This document shows, one piece after another, positions 10,951 to 21,019 of a stretch of 64,000 bases of DNA (positions within the stretch are counted from its first letter, which is position 1; each line of letters begins with the position of its first letter). The position numbers were made by a program, and so were the translations under genes. The stretch covers positions 62,001 to 126,000 of the forward strand of contig JAJGBQ010000002.1 in NCBI GenBank assembly GCA_022457065.1. The letters run 5' to 3'. The notes beneath the pieces were generated by a model. The model was not told the origin of the DNA, did not search any database, and worked only from the letters and a program-made list of their open reading frames with translations. The stretch is from Curvularia sp. ZM96. Taxonomy: Eukaryota > Ascomycota > Dothideomycetes > Pleosporales > Pleosporaceae.

Positions 10951-11700
10951 CTAACAGCGCAGCCCAGGCATGGTTGCAACTACTGCAAAGGCCACATGTG
11001 CGCTGAGCCGGTCTGTTCGACATCTTGCCTGGTGGTCCTCAACACGGGCGAGTCGGTTAAGAGACAGCGCGGCAGCGGCGGTGACGAGGGCTATGTACGC
11101 CCATTGCTCGCCTTGCCGGCACTCGAGAGAGGCCAAGATGAAAGAAACCGAAGTGGCCTAGATCGTGCAAACAATGCCTATGTGGTCGATGCGCAGCTAG
11201 AAGCAGGCTTGAGCATGATTAGCAAAGACGTGGTAGAGGGTCGAGCTCGCGAAGCAGAAGGCCGTAGTCGCGAGGTACAACAACACCCACACAGCATCGC
11301 GGGTAAGCGGCCCCTGGTGAACAAGAGCGAAGCGAGCGGTGCTGATGCCAAACTAGACTGCACCAAGGAGATGCGACCAGATGTTGAGGGTCTCGTTGTG
11401 CACGCTTGCAATGGAGAGTATAGATGCGCTGTAGGATAGTGCTTGCGGCCGTCTTCGACTAAGGCTATGGGGTTTTTTTTCTGTATACATTATGTCCAGC
11501 GACTGCGTTAAAGCGTCTGAAGGTTTGTGTTCAGCGGCTAAGACGGGGTTGAATGATGGAACATACAGCAATGGCTCGCCTTTAAGTTGGCGAGCGGTCG
11601 AGCTCCTGGCTGACTTGCTGCGTGCACTCCAGGGCCTCTGTCCTGAGCGACTAACGCGAGACGACAGACGAGATGTTGCCGCACAAGAATCTCGACGCAC
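10951..11700 (-). pseudogene. decayed haemolysin-III / adiponectin-receptor (PAQR) family gene
   Basis: Reading the minus strand in one frame from about 11700 down to 10951 gives the N-terminal and central parts of a PAQR/HlyIII membrane protein. The first conserved box is SVHNETLNIWSHLLGA. It is followed by a hydrophobic segment with FCFASSTLYHVFANHA and then LRIDHIGIVC, the usual second box with its conserved Ser, His and Asp residues. Three in-frame TAG codons interrupt it: directly after the first box (minus codon near 11353), before LRIDHIG, and after GIVCTI. At the last two positions the family normally has Trp, so TGG to TAG changes are inferred, consistent with RIP. The C-terminal third is missing or unrecognisable. 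In fungi these proteins (Izh-type) act in zinc and sterol homeostasis. Confidence 0.65.
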
Positions 11701-11870
11701 GCGACTGTCTTCGTCCTGAGCAGAGACCCTCCCAGGTCATGGACACGACTATGGCCGTAGTGCTTACCTAGGTTGGTTCCTGCACAAGTGGTTCTATTCA
11801 TAAGCAGTATGATCCCAAGTGGTGTCGGAAACACGGCATAGTATCTACTAGTCCTTATCTTTTACCGAGA

Positions 11871-11932
11871 AAAAAAAGTTTGTCTCAAGTAGGGATTCGA
11901 ACGCAACACCTCGAGCCCTAAGGCCATGTTAG
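11871..11932 (-). repeat. tRNA-like pol III relic with T-tail
   Basis: On the minus strand this reads GGGCTCGAGGTGTTGCG, then a B-box-like GTTCGAATCCC, then CTACTTGAGAC and a T-run. Two plus-strand sequences near 14.83-14.97 kb share the same order. It does not fold into a complete tRNA cloverleaf that I can draw, so I call it a tRNA-derived repeat or tRNA relic. Confidence 0.35.
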
Positions 11933-11969
11933 TCTTATGAGAACCATGCGCTGCTACGTCATACGTTAT

Positions 11970-12014
11970 TACGTCATCACATCATCACGTCATCACATCA
12001 TCACGTCATCACAT
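11970..12014 (+). repeat. 16-bp tandem repeat (ACGTCATCACATCATC)
   Basis: About 2.8 copies of a 16-bp unit made of TCATCACR steps. It contains CRE-like ACGTCA words, which may be coincidental. Confidence 0.7.
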
Positions 12015-12754
12015 TGTCTACTCTCTAGCTGCCTCAACACCATAATATCGCTTTACAGATGGTTTTATTGCCTTACTCTCTCCTCGCCCTATCTATCAAA
12101 GAGCCCCAGGCTAGCCCAAATCACGCGCTTAGCATGTCCGCCTACGTTACAGCGATGTGCATTCACGCTCAATCGCCCTATGCGCTTGCAATCCATCTCC
12201 TACCTTTACTCGGCTGAAGATTTCATGGCCACTTCTTACTGCCATATACCGCGCTTTATCTCACTTTTCGACAAAGCGGGCCACTGCTATGCCCAGTCTT
12301 CCTCTATCACTCCCGCCAGCTGCTTCCTAGCCTACTCCTACCTCGACCCTCGACCGTCGCCGTTCTAGAACCTTCTCTGACTCATTGGGTTGTGGCTGCT
12401 AATGTTTGGTGCCTTCATCATCTAACCGCGGTAGCTACGACTACTCGACCAATGCGCCTCACGTCTACCTGTTTGCCGCTCGCCAATATCTGATACTGAG
12501 AGAAGGTGTTTGGCTGGAGCGGCTAGCTGATTCCGCGAAATGGCAGCCAGTATCCTGCCCGCTGTCCTGTTATGGTAGGTTCTTTAGAGCTTCATACTCC
12601 ATCCTATGGCTGAGCACTATGACGTCGCGCGCATGCTAACATTACTGCGAGACAGGACGCCATTCTACCTGCTCAAGCTCGAAGCGATCATTACCCCGGC
12701 CTAACCCACGCAACGGCATCTCGAAACCACCAAAACAAGCACATTTCCCACGCA

Positions 12755-14286
12755 ATGAAGCGACGAGCGTCTGACAGCGATATTGGGAAGGCACTTGGTC
12801 GCCGTGCCAGGAGCAGCGCTGATGCACGTAGCATGTGTATACCAACATGGAAGCCACTGTCGCCAACACCCACTTCGCCCAAGCAAGACCTGCGCTCTGT
12901 TGAACCACACAGCCTCGAGCATACCTCGCAGCATACCCAGCCGTACACCTCTGACCAAAAGCGAGCATTCATTACATCTTGGCTTGACGACGTTAGGCCT
13001 GAATACGGGCTGGCTACAATGGTTATAACACCGCGAAGCACGCACACTAGCGCAGGCCAAAGTTCAGGACGGCACAGACGCACTCCAAACCCAAAGTCAA
13101 CGACGACAACAGGTACAAGAGCTTCAAGAACAACAGGCTCAAAGGCCACCAGCACAGCTGCCCCGCAAACATATCGCGGGGAGAATCTGAGATACAACCG
13201 CATCCACGTCGACGCCAAAGCAGAGCTGCCACCCGAGATTGATAGCTACGTACGATATATCCTTGGGATCATCTCATGGGAAGACCGAATACCAGCTCCA
13301 ACCGAACTTGCGTCGCAGGAAACGTTCGTCGAGTTAGCAGACACGTATCTGACTAAGTCGAGATCTCTCGCCGAAGACGGCGATCTTGAGTCTGACTGGC
13401 AGCACATCCTTTACCAGGTTGTGAGCACAATAGTCGATCTGTTTGGAATCGTGCTTAAAAGCACCGTGTCCGAGAAACGTAAGCTTGTTGAGCATTCTGA
13501 AGTGCATGCTAAGCGGGATACCAACTAACTATTGCAGTTTGGAACCCACGGCTGAAGCCCGGGTGGCAAAACAAAGCTCAGGAACCAGCAGAACCGAACT
13601 CCCCCGACACCAATACAAGTACCGTTATGGTGACCGACCTAGACTATTCTGACGCGATGTCACTTTCCGATTCCAAAGCAATCCCCTCAACGACTCCTCG
13701 TAGCACTAAACCAGCTGACCCGCCGCCTCCCACGACACCGAAGCCAGATGTCACCGTTGGGCTTGCAGAGAAGGCGCTGACAATGGACCATCAGCTGCTG
13801 CTCGCCGAATACCAGCAACACGAATTGATATTGAGCGCGCCCCATGCGGCTAGGATGGGCCTGCGGTTTCCCTTTATGATTATGGAGTTGAAGGCAACCG
13901 CTCTTCTTGTCGAGGCGCAGAACCAAGCCGCTGTTGGTGGTGCCTGCATGCTGAAGATCTTAAAGGATCTGACCAGCCAAGCCGCACGCAGCGCCAAGCT
14001 TGACCCGAAGCGAACATCGCCGTTGACAACACCAGCAGAACTGTCCCCAGTGCTCGCGTTCTGTTTCTCTATCGTGACCGAAGGGCCTGTACACGAGCTA
14101 TGGGTGCATTTCGAGTGCGAGGACGGGTTCCACATGCTTAATCTTAAGATCTGGCGCACGACAATGAGAGGCCATGCGGAGGAGCTTGTGAACTGTCTGG
14201 GACGCATAGCTGCATGGGGCAAAGGTGATTTCAAGAAGTGCATTGTTGAGATGCTGGATCAATTGCCGCGCATTGGAAACATATGA
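12755..14286 (+). CDS. PD-(D/E)XK nuclease-like protein (DUF7924-like)
   Basis: Two exons, 12755-13478 and 13538-14286, encode 490 residues. The 59-nt intron starts GTAAGC, has an ACTAACT branch site and ends TTGCAG. The N-terminus is basic with a nuclear-localisation-like MKRRASDSDIGKALGRRARS. Residues about 60-240 are Ser/Thr/Pro-rich then helical. The C-terminal domain holds FPFMIMELKA followed by EAQNQAAVGGACMLKIL, the E-x-K strand and Q-N-Q-A helix of the fungal PD-(D/E)XK-like domain, then a late ELWVHFECEDG segment and a final helix with IAAWGKGDFKKCI. Known for the family: a restriction-endonuclease-like fold, often found in fungal accessory regions, role unproven. The gene looks intact although it lies between relics. 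DNA cleavage by this copy is inference. Confidence 0.7.
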
Positions 14287-14830
14287 GTAGTTGCAGACAG
14301 ACGCCCTTGTATTACCAGGTAACATCTCGATAACCTGATCCTGTCTAGGCATTGATGTAGCTACGTATACTTCTATAGTATGAAATCAGCTTAAGCACTC
14401 CTACTAATACTCACGGACTATGCTACGCGAACTGTGCCTTTTCTATAGTAGGTACTGATTACATCGATGTGAAATAGGATTCCTCTTATAAGAGCGGCAA
14501 GAGAAAAACACCAAACACCCTAGGACCAACCGCCGTCCAAATAAGACGAAGCAAAGTACACCAAACTATCTACTCCTGCCCAGCACACCATCTACATCTT
14601 GGTCAAAAGGACCAAACCCGCAACTAGTGTTGTCTCTACCGTCGTGTGCGCGACGATCCCGCCAGGAGGAGGGGTAGCATTGGTGATAGTATCAAGAGCA
14701 GCTTCGAAATAACTTAAATACTGTTTAGCACTTGTGAAAGCGAACTCTTCGTCACTTATAAGTCTTCCGACTTGCGGAACGTAGCATACGCCCAATGCTT
14801 AGGATCTATACTAATCTTTGGATTCAATAT

Positions 14831-14902
14831 GTAGAGCTAGAGGTCCCTACGCTCGAGCTGTCGCGTTCAAATCTCTACTTGCACTAAACCTTTTTATTTT
14901 TT
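14831..14902 (+). repeat. tRNA-like pol III relic with T-tail (copy 1)
   Basis: Contains GCTCGAGCTGTCGCG, a B-box-like GTTCAAATCTC, CTACTTGCAC and then a T-rich tail. It matches the minus-strand sequence at 11871-11932 over this order of words. Confidence 0.35.
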
Positions 14903-14918
14903 AACCTCGAGTTTTGGC

Positions 14919-14974
14919 AGGTGGGGAGGAGGTATCGCGTTCGAGTCTCCACCTAGACAAATCCCTTCTTTTTT
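14919..14974 (+). repeat. tRNA-like pol III relic with T-tail (copy 2)
   Basis: AGGTGGGGA and TCTCCACCT can pair as an acceptor-like stem around a B-box-like CGTTCGAGTC, followed by a C/T tail ending TTCTTTTTT. It lies only 17 bp after copy 1. Confidence 0.35.
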
Positions 14975-15402
14975 CAATCTAGGTTTTTCGTGGGTTGAGG
15001 GGCTACAGCCGTTCTTTTTGAGACACTGTTGATGGTTTATCGCTGTAGGCGAGCCAGTAGTGCACGATAAAAAGGCAAGATAAAACAAGTCCTCTTAGCA
15101 TCCTAGGGTTGAGAGAATCTGCGGCCAAAGCGAGCAGTCTTCTCTGCCATATGGTTCTGTATTCCTAATCCATTTCACCAGTATCTCTCATATAGTAATT
15201 ACGTGTGGAGATCGTGCACACGACACGCATATAGAAGACTAGGATCAGGATCACAAAGTTATGCAAGTATTTGATGCATTCTCGCAGGACTATATACATG
15301 GATGCATGTCTCCCTTGAAAATGCAAAGGCTCACTTTGCCTGGTATTCATCACCAAAACCACTCACTGTCCATCAACTTCGAGAAGATGCATTTCCCTCC
15401 TC

Positions 15403-16127
15403 TCAAAAGCCCAGGTCGATCGAGTCCATGTTGAACAGCCTCTCGTAGATGTTCTTGTAGACCCTCGCGTGGGTGAGCACCTCACCAGCTGGCCTTTTGA
15501 AGTAGTCCTCCTCAAAAGTGACCATGTCCCAGTCAAGAATGTCCACACCCTCAAACTGCACGCCATTCTTGAAGTGGGTAGCATGCTTGAAGGCCGTGCT
15601 GTGGTTGTCGGCACCAATCGTGTACAGGCATATGACGGGAAAGCCTCCAATAGTTGCGTAGTAGGTCTCGTCCAGCTCTTCAGGTGTGCATTCATCAAGA
15701 GGCTTTGCAACCAGGGAAGCAAGGACTAGGTGTGGGATCTCATCGCCATTGCTGTTGTTGCGGACAATCGGCATCGTGGGGTTCTCTCGGATGAACTTCT
15801 CGATACCAGCACACGATAGGTTGGCATTGTCGCGAGGCGGAAAGGGCAGCCGAAAGTTGGGGTAGAAGAAGACATGTCCCGCTAGGGTACTGTCTTCGTG
15901 GAGTTGCTGGACGTCGACCGGTTTGTCTTCGACAAATGGCATCTCTTCGACCTGGCGGAGATGGAAGCCGTTGAGCTGGAGCTGCGGGGGCACGCCGACA
16001 AGGGCACTTGGCTGGCAATCAATCATGTTAGCAAAAGCGTGCGCAGTTCATGGAGGAAGGCAAAACTCACCTTGGGCAGGTCCTTGGCAGCAACCCAGCC
16101 GTCGATGAATGGCTTGAAGGCGGACAT
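15403..16127 (-). CDS. family A protein, copy 1 (unknown function)
   Basis: Two exons, 16127-16071 and 16011-15403, encode 221 residues. The 59-nt intron (GTGAGT donor, GCTAACATG branch, CCAG acceptor) lies in phase 0 after exactly 19 codons. The gene at 46044 has a first coding exon of the same length and phase and aligns over its whole length. Conserved parts include FPPRD/FPPDG in the middle, NPTMPIV (NPDLPIV), GGFPVICLYTIG (EGYPIIQLYTIG), NGVQFEGVDILDW and a C-terminal RVYKNIYERL. I do not recognise the family. No signal peptide, membrane segment or Cys motif is seen. A TATA box and a 70-bp tandem repeat lie upstream. A degraded third copy sits near 49.3 kb. Confidence 0.7.
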
Positions 16128-16410
16128 TTGGACGAGATCGGGTGGTTGAAAGGTTTGAGCTGGTTTGGATGTGTTGTTGCTGTGGTTGTTGCTGCTGTTG
16201 CTGGCCGGGCGACGTGGGGTGCAGTGGATGAGAGGAGGGAGGGAGGATTTGGGTGGAAGATTGACTTTATATACCCAGTAGCGCGTGCGCACGAAGAGAA
16301 GGATCTAGATGCCGGCGGTGAGATCGCGGCTTTTACTTTAAGGTTGACGTTGAGTATCATGTGGGAGCAAGTTGGTGATAAAGCTAGGCTGATACTCACA
16401 TGCAGAAGTG
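16128..16410. other. promoter region of family A copy 1
   Basis: The 5' flank contains a CAA/AAC-rich stretch just upstream of the ATG (read on the minus strand) and a TATATAAA box about 140 bp upstream. Beyond lies the 70-bp tandem repeat. Confidence 0.4.
16266..16273 (-). promoter_or_regulatory. TATA box of family A copy 1
   Basis: TATATAAA on the minus strand, about 140 bp upstream of the ATG at 16127. Confidence 0.45.
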
Positions 16411-16620
16411 TCTCACTTCACTATTCAGCGCGCATGAGCTCGCGGATGTCTGGCGAGGCCAGAACCTCGCTTTCCATATGCTTGACTTCACTGTCCAGCG
16501 CGCATGAGCCTGCGGATGGCTGACAGAATGCGCATCTCGCTGTCCACATGCTTGACTTCACTACGCAGTGCGCATGAGCCTCCGGATGGCTGGCGAGTTC
16601 ACAATGTCGCTGTCCACATT
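16411..16620. repeat. 70-bp tandem repeat, three copies
   Basis: Three consecutive units start at 16411, 16481 and 16551, each beginning with a CACTTCACT or GACTTCACT word. They share CAGCGCGCATGAGC, GCGGATG and TCGCTGTCCACATG-like words. The units are diverged but keep an exact 70-bp period. The array lies in the upstream region of the family A gene on the minus strand. Confidence 0.75.
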
Positions 16621-16961
16621 CTCTTGATGCTTCACTTCACCGTTGATCACGGATGGAGCCAGCTGATAAGACATTGGTGGGCTGGTAAATGGGTAGGGTG
16701 CGTAGAGTGTATTCCTATATCTTCTTCTTAGATATATTTCATCATGTACAAGTGATAGAGTTCATTTTTATACGATTAGACTATTGTAGTACATCTTGAC
16801 TAGGCGATGATACATATCTCTAGAGTGTTCTCCGAGGCTTGAAGTTTCTTAATGTCACAGTTTATTGTCACAGCACGTTCATACGGATCAAATTCACTAC
16901 TGGGTATAAAGCTACTACATCCCATGTGTGCAGTCCTCTAGGCACCAAGAGGACTAGACCA
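16621..16961. other. intergenic, possible decayed 3' end of the histone-like gene
   Basis: No gene is supported. On the minus strand, a frame just beyond the stop at 16962 reads NDGLVLLVPRGL, faintly like the H3 C-terminal helix, so the lost end of the H3-like gene may lie at 16920-16965. Confidence 0.3.
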
Positions 16962-17444
16962 TCATTTCGTTCCAGATGGGAAGGTCGGGCTGCTCATAAT
17001 CCGCTTGGCGTGAATGGCGTTAAGGCTGCAATCTACTTACATTAGTATATCTAGAAGATCTGGGGTTTGACTAAACTATACCTCCAAAGTAGTCAACTAG
17101 AAAAGCCTCGACCGCCTCCTGAAGAGCCTCGAGAGCCGGACCTTGCCAATGCAATCTATTTCGAACATCGCGCTGGATCTCGCGGACTAATCTCGAGAAA
17201 AGAAGCTTTGCGAGCTGCAGCTGAGTACCTTTCTGGTATCTTCTAATCTCTCTAAGGCCCTTGGCTGTTGATATAAGCACATTGATGTGATAAAGAAAAG
17301 CAATGACTTACTACCTACACGCAAGCGACGCTTCTTTGGTTGTTTCGGGCCTTGGGTACTCGTGCGCGCGGCTTTGGGACCCGAAGCCTTCTTAAACGCC
17401 TTGCCACTCTATGTCTTTCTTGTGGTTTGCTTCGTGCCGGCCAT
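16962..17444 (-). pseudogene. divergent histone H3-like gene with a nonsense codon
   Basis: Three exons on the minus strand: 17444-17312, 17264-17082 and 17032-16962. Introns of 47 and 49 nt (GTAAGT and GTATAG donors, second with a TACTAATG branch) both join in phase 1. The tail begins MAGTKQTTRKT, then TAG at codon 12, then SGKAFKK, parallel to the canonical H3 tail. The fold domain has LREIRRYQKG, FSRLVREI, ALEALQEAVEAFLV and, after the second join, NAIHAKRIM. Loop 1 has H3 length, not the CENP-A insertion, yet it has W-Q where H3 has F-Q and EAFLV where H3 has EAYLV, both CENP-A-like. The C-terminal helix is lost after a frameshift or change past codon M. The TAG fits a CAG to TAG RIP change. 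Apart from codon 12, exons 1 and 2 are open. It is either a recent pseudogene or an unusual variant. Confidence 0.7.
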
Positions 17445-17628
17445 CTTAAATAGAGAAGTTGATTTGCTATAGTTGTTGTTTTTGTTTTAGAGTTGCGGTT
17501 GATAACTTAAGAAATTGCTGTTTTGAATAAGTTGGGGTACTACATAGTACTCAAATCTCGCCGCTGGCTAGTAAAAACCTGGGGGGTGTTGGGTTCACGA
17601 GACGAGGCTTGTTTTCTAATGACCCCAG

Positions 17629-18007
17629 CTCCACTGCACCCGTACCAAGTGACACTTCTGCCACTGCTGCTACATTGCCTCGACCAACAGTCCATAGTAT
17701 TGCTGGGCTGCAACCCATCAATCTTTATCAGTATCAGGGAGGCGACTTTAGAGCAACTCCTGGCACTACTCAGAATGAGTGGTTTGAGTGTGTCGTTCCA
17801 GCATGCGACCGCGATGCCATTCCATCTGCGTACCGCGCTGGTCCCGGTCTAAACGTCTGCATCTGGTGTAATCATGACCTCGGCGCAGACGATCAGTCTA
17901 GGAAGGTGTGGTGTCCAAGTGTTGATGGACGTGGGCACGAGGTTCTTAAGCACGTCAATGGCGACGAGATCTTTTGCCCTGATTGCGATGTACAGATTGG
18001 GGCATAG
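17629..18007 (+). CDS. zinc-ribbon-like small protein, 5' exon not found
   Basis: The coding frame runs from an apparent splice acceptor (CTAATGACCCCAG, ending 17628) to the stop at 18005-18007, about 125 residues. The first 40 residues are Ser/Thr/Pro-rich. Then come CVVPAC, CIWC, a further WCPS, two His and a terminal FCPDC, an arrangement typical of a zinc-binding ribbon. I do not recognise a named family. No in-frame ATG is present upstream, and no convincing first exon is visible in the 180 bp back to the histone-like gene on the other strand. Either the 5' exon is lost or it lies further away. It could be a truncated gene. Confidence 0.4.
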
Positions 18008-19819
18008 TTTAGGATTCAGGTTACATGGCAAGCATGTGTGTAGTAGTCGCGACAGCTCTCTTGGAAATCACGGTGATGGATAATGACGTTGCTGTTTACT
18101 TCCCAATCAAGTAGTTATGTTAGGTAGTAGCACCTTGTGACCTAATCGACACCCCCAACATCAGAGACACTTACAGTGCAGTCGAGGTGATGCCATTGTT
18201 CGATTTCTCAAGGACACGTCAGTTCTTCAAACTTAAGTTGAGATGTGCTAACCAAAAGCAGAGTCAGAAGCCATTACCCAGCGATCCCTCCATCCCTCTT
18301 CCGCTCGACATCTTCATTGTCAGAGCTAATCCACATCGGTTTGCATCCGGGAAAAACGACTGCTGATATCATTGCTCCCACTCTAAAAAGATCGGGAAGG
18401 CTGGAGTCAACACTGTGGGTGGTCAAGTCAAAGCAATCAAGTCATGTCAAGTCAAAGCAACCAAGTCAAATCAAATCAAATAGAGAGTGTTATCTGATTG
18501 GTGTATATATCAAAGTCAACCCAAAGCTCAATCAGGGCCTTCATTGGACCAGCAATCGTGTGGTATCCAACAACGGCCCCTCCAGGTAATCCTTGTCACC
18601 GACGCTCAATGAGTACATCAGTTTACCACTAGTCGCCAACTCATCGCGCGCAAACGCTGCTATTGTAGACTAGAATGCCGCCTGAGTCTTTGACAGTGGC
18701 CAAGAGGCGAGTTCGGTGAAATGGGTCAACGCCAAATGGGTCAACACCATCGTAGCAAGCAGATCGAAACCCGCTCACTACCTGCCCAATTAAGAGTATC
18801 AAATGAACAGCCACGTCCCTACTTGGGTTTGATTTTCCCTCGAAAAGCCCACATGTCTCAATTGATCACTGTTATCAGTAGAAAAGGTGCTGTAACAAAA
18901 TGGGAAGCGGAGAATGGAAGGGGGCAGTCAAACGACGCAGGAAAGCAGTTTGTTAGAGCTAAGACCCGTCTGCAGCCAGATCCGAACAGTAACGCGCAAA
19001 CTTGCTGCTAATCGAGTGACTGTGGGCAGTGTGATGGGGAGTGAGTTGGGTCATACTTCTCTGTTGAAAGTTGAAAAAGACAAAAAAGCAGAAGCTGAGT
19101 CACATCCATTTCGCTTCACGGACTCGGTGGCCAGGCGCTTCCGTTCAGCTACTACGGATCCCAAATGAGTTGATCAAGTTCATTTGGCGACAAAGCAAAT
19201 GCAAAAGTTGGTGGAGGAGAGACAGTTGGACTTGGGGATCGACATTTATATAGTCCGGGGAGGCGCTAGAGATCACCGCTCATCGCAAGGTCTTGGCGAT
19301 GTTGTAGATGTTGTAGATGGAGTGATCAATAAGTGACAGGGGTGTGAGTGAGGAGTGAACAAACGCCCATAGAATACAATAGAACGTACGATAGTACGAT
19401 AGTTAGCGATAGATGACGTCAAATAGCTACTAGAAGGTGCGAAATAGAGCAAAAAACGGGCGACTGTCGTCTTGATATCGTGATAGTATTGTTGGTGTTG
19501 AGTTTTGGTGGGCTTTGATTGGCTACGTCAGCTAGTGGGGCCCCACAGTGAGGGAATCCGAGGCCCCAACGTCATGTGATTCAAACAAGGCTACCTAATT
19601 CTAGCCCATTCCATACAGCTCCACCTGGCTTAGTTAAGGCAGGCAGCGTTATGTGACGTCACGTGACGCCAAGCTAGCGCTGCACCCCCCTTCAGCGCTG
19701 TTTACGGGCTGTACCATGTATTTTTTCTAGACAATGCAGCAGGTTTGAAGCTTGAGCTATCTCCTGGCACGACCTCCTCTTGACATCATTCTTCTGCTGC
19801 TGCAAAGACCAGTTCCGTT
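18008..19819. other. intergenic with small repeats
   Basis: About 1.8 kb without a supported gene. It holds CAAGTCAAA-type repeats at about 18422-18481, a duplicated AATGGGTCAAC word at 18721-18747, a duplicated GATGTTGTA word near 19299-19320, ACGATAGT words near 19388-19404, and a GACGTCACGTGACG word near 19657. Confidence 0.4.
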
Positions 19820-21019
19820 TCATGACCCATGTACCACTGATCTACAGTGTGCATGTCGCCAGCGCGACGTAAGATATACCCCAATGTAGACATCTTTCCT
19901 CTGAGCCATATCTATAATATTGGCTAGAACATTGACAAACTGTTGGATCTCATGATCAAGAGGGATATTTTGCATCGCGCTTGAGTCGAAGACAAGGCGC
20001 AGGCTCTTTACGCTTCCAAGGTCGATCTCTATAGGCAGACCGGCAGCATATGCCACGGCAATGGAGTCCAGCATGTGCACTGTCAGGCCCGTAATTTCCA
20101 AGCGCGTTGCATTGACTGGCCATGCTGGCTGTTCAGGCGCAAGAATAACGACGAGGTCTTGGTAGTTGTTTGGGAGATGGTCGATATGGATGCGTGTAGA
20201 GGCCACGTTCTGAAGCGTGGAAAGTGCTGGCTTTGGCTTGTTGTTGGGACTGTCGTTGTCAAGCTTGTCCGTAAAATCAAACACAAATGTCTCTAAAGCC
20301 CGACAACGCTCGCTAATTAGCGAGATAAGACGAGGATAGCTCAACTGGTTATCCCATCTCCATTCCATGATGCAAAGCACTTTGAGGAGGGGAAAACTGG
20401 TGTGCGACAGTACCTGCTGGGCTTTTTGCCCAGCATCGTACACATGGTGGAATGCGAGGGTCTGGAGAGTACCAAGCTCAGCGCATCTGAGCGGCTGGAG
20501 ACGCAGCGATACCTCGTCTGTCGCGTAGTGTAACGCGAAATACCGAAGATTAGGTAGAAGCGGAACCTCGTTTTCAGTATAATAAGGTGCCATAGAGAAG
20601 CGCCGAAGCTTTGGAAACGTCTCTACGCCAATCGCCGCGTCGTAAGCAATCTTGCTTAGTAGCAATTGCGTGAAGGTGGGCTCCAACTCGAATCCTGCTA
20701 GCCACAGAAATACGTGTCGCAGGTTGGTTCCGTTGACCATAATAGACGCCAGTAGGGCGCTGATGTCTGGTTGGAAGAAACTAAGACGCCATTGTAAGCG
20801 ACCTCTTTCAGCTAGCTCTATAGCCTCTGCCATGCTCTTGTCATCAGTTGGGTCTGGAAACAGAACCGTGATCCACCAGAGAACCATATCTGAATCGCTG
20901 AATGGTATGGGGCTGATGTCGTAATCAAGTCGAGCGGTAAGGATGTGCGAAGCCATAACACCGTTGGAAAATCCGGGGGAGCTCCCCTTTAGCAGTTTCT
21001 GCCAGGTAAGCTTCAGCAT
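19820..21019 (-). CDS. F-box/LRR-like fungal protein lacking an F-box
   Basis: One exon of 399 residues from an ATG at 21019. The sequence shows repeated leucine-rich strands such as LRRFSMAPYY, LRYFALHYAT, LGTLQTLAFHH and FPLLKVLCIMEW, the pattern of the divergent LRRs in fungal F-box proteins. The usual N-terminal F-box is absent from this frame. An F-box fragment on the opposite strand starts 250 bp away at 21268, so the two may be parts of one ancestral gene split by an inversion, or unrelated neighbours. The protein probably acted as a substrate-recognition part of an SCF ligase if an F-box was once attached; that is inference. No membrane or signal sequence is seen. Confidence 0.5.
   Translation of the reverse strand: MLKLTWQKLLKGSSPGFSNGVMASHILTARLDYDISPIPFSDSDMVLWWITVLFPDPTDDKSMAEAIELAERGRLQWRLSFFQPDISALLASIMVNGTNLRHVFLWLAGFELEPTFTQLLLSKIAYDAAIGVETFPKLRRFSMAPYYTENEVPLLPNLRYFALHYATDEVSLRLQPLRCAELGTLQTLAFHHVYDAGQKAQQVLSHTSFPLLKVLCIMEWRWDNQLSYPRLISLISERCRALETFVFDFTDKLDNDSPNNKPKPALSTLQNVASTRIHIDHLPNNYQDLVVILAPEQPAWPVNATRLEITGLTVHMLDSIAVAYAAGLPIEIDLGSVKSLRLVFDSSAMQNIPLDHEIQQFVNVLANIIDMAQRKDVYIGVYLTSRWRHAHCRSVVHGS

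Larger units (their letters stand above)
11701..12754. other. intergenic
   Basis: Apart from the tRNA-like relic and the 16-bp repeat listed separately, no gene is supported. Open frames around 11937-12640 have no family features and include the simple repeat. Confidence 0.4.
14287..15402. other. intergenic with tRNA-like relics
   Basis: No protein gene is supported. Two B-box-bearing repeats with T-tails are listed separately at 14831-14902 and 14919-14974. The minus-strand frame at 14592-14795 has no family features. Confidence 0.4.

Noticed and set aside
11937..12368. 143-codon plus-strand frame
   Set aside because: Begins inside a 16-bp simple repeat and has no recognisable domain.
12642..13218. 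Minus-strand frames of 108-175 codons across the DUF7924-like gene
   Set aside because: Antisense to an exon with clear splice signals and domain marks; Cys/Trp-rich by chance.
16050..16523. 157-codon plus-strand frame opposite family A copy 1
   Set aside because: Covers the promoter, intron and tandem repeat of the minus-strand gene; not coding-like.
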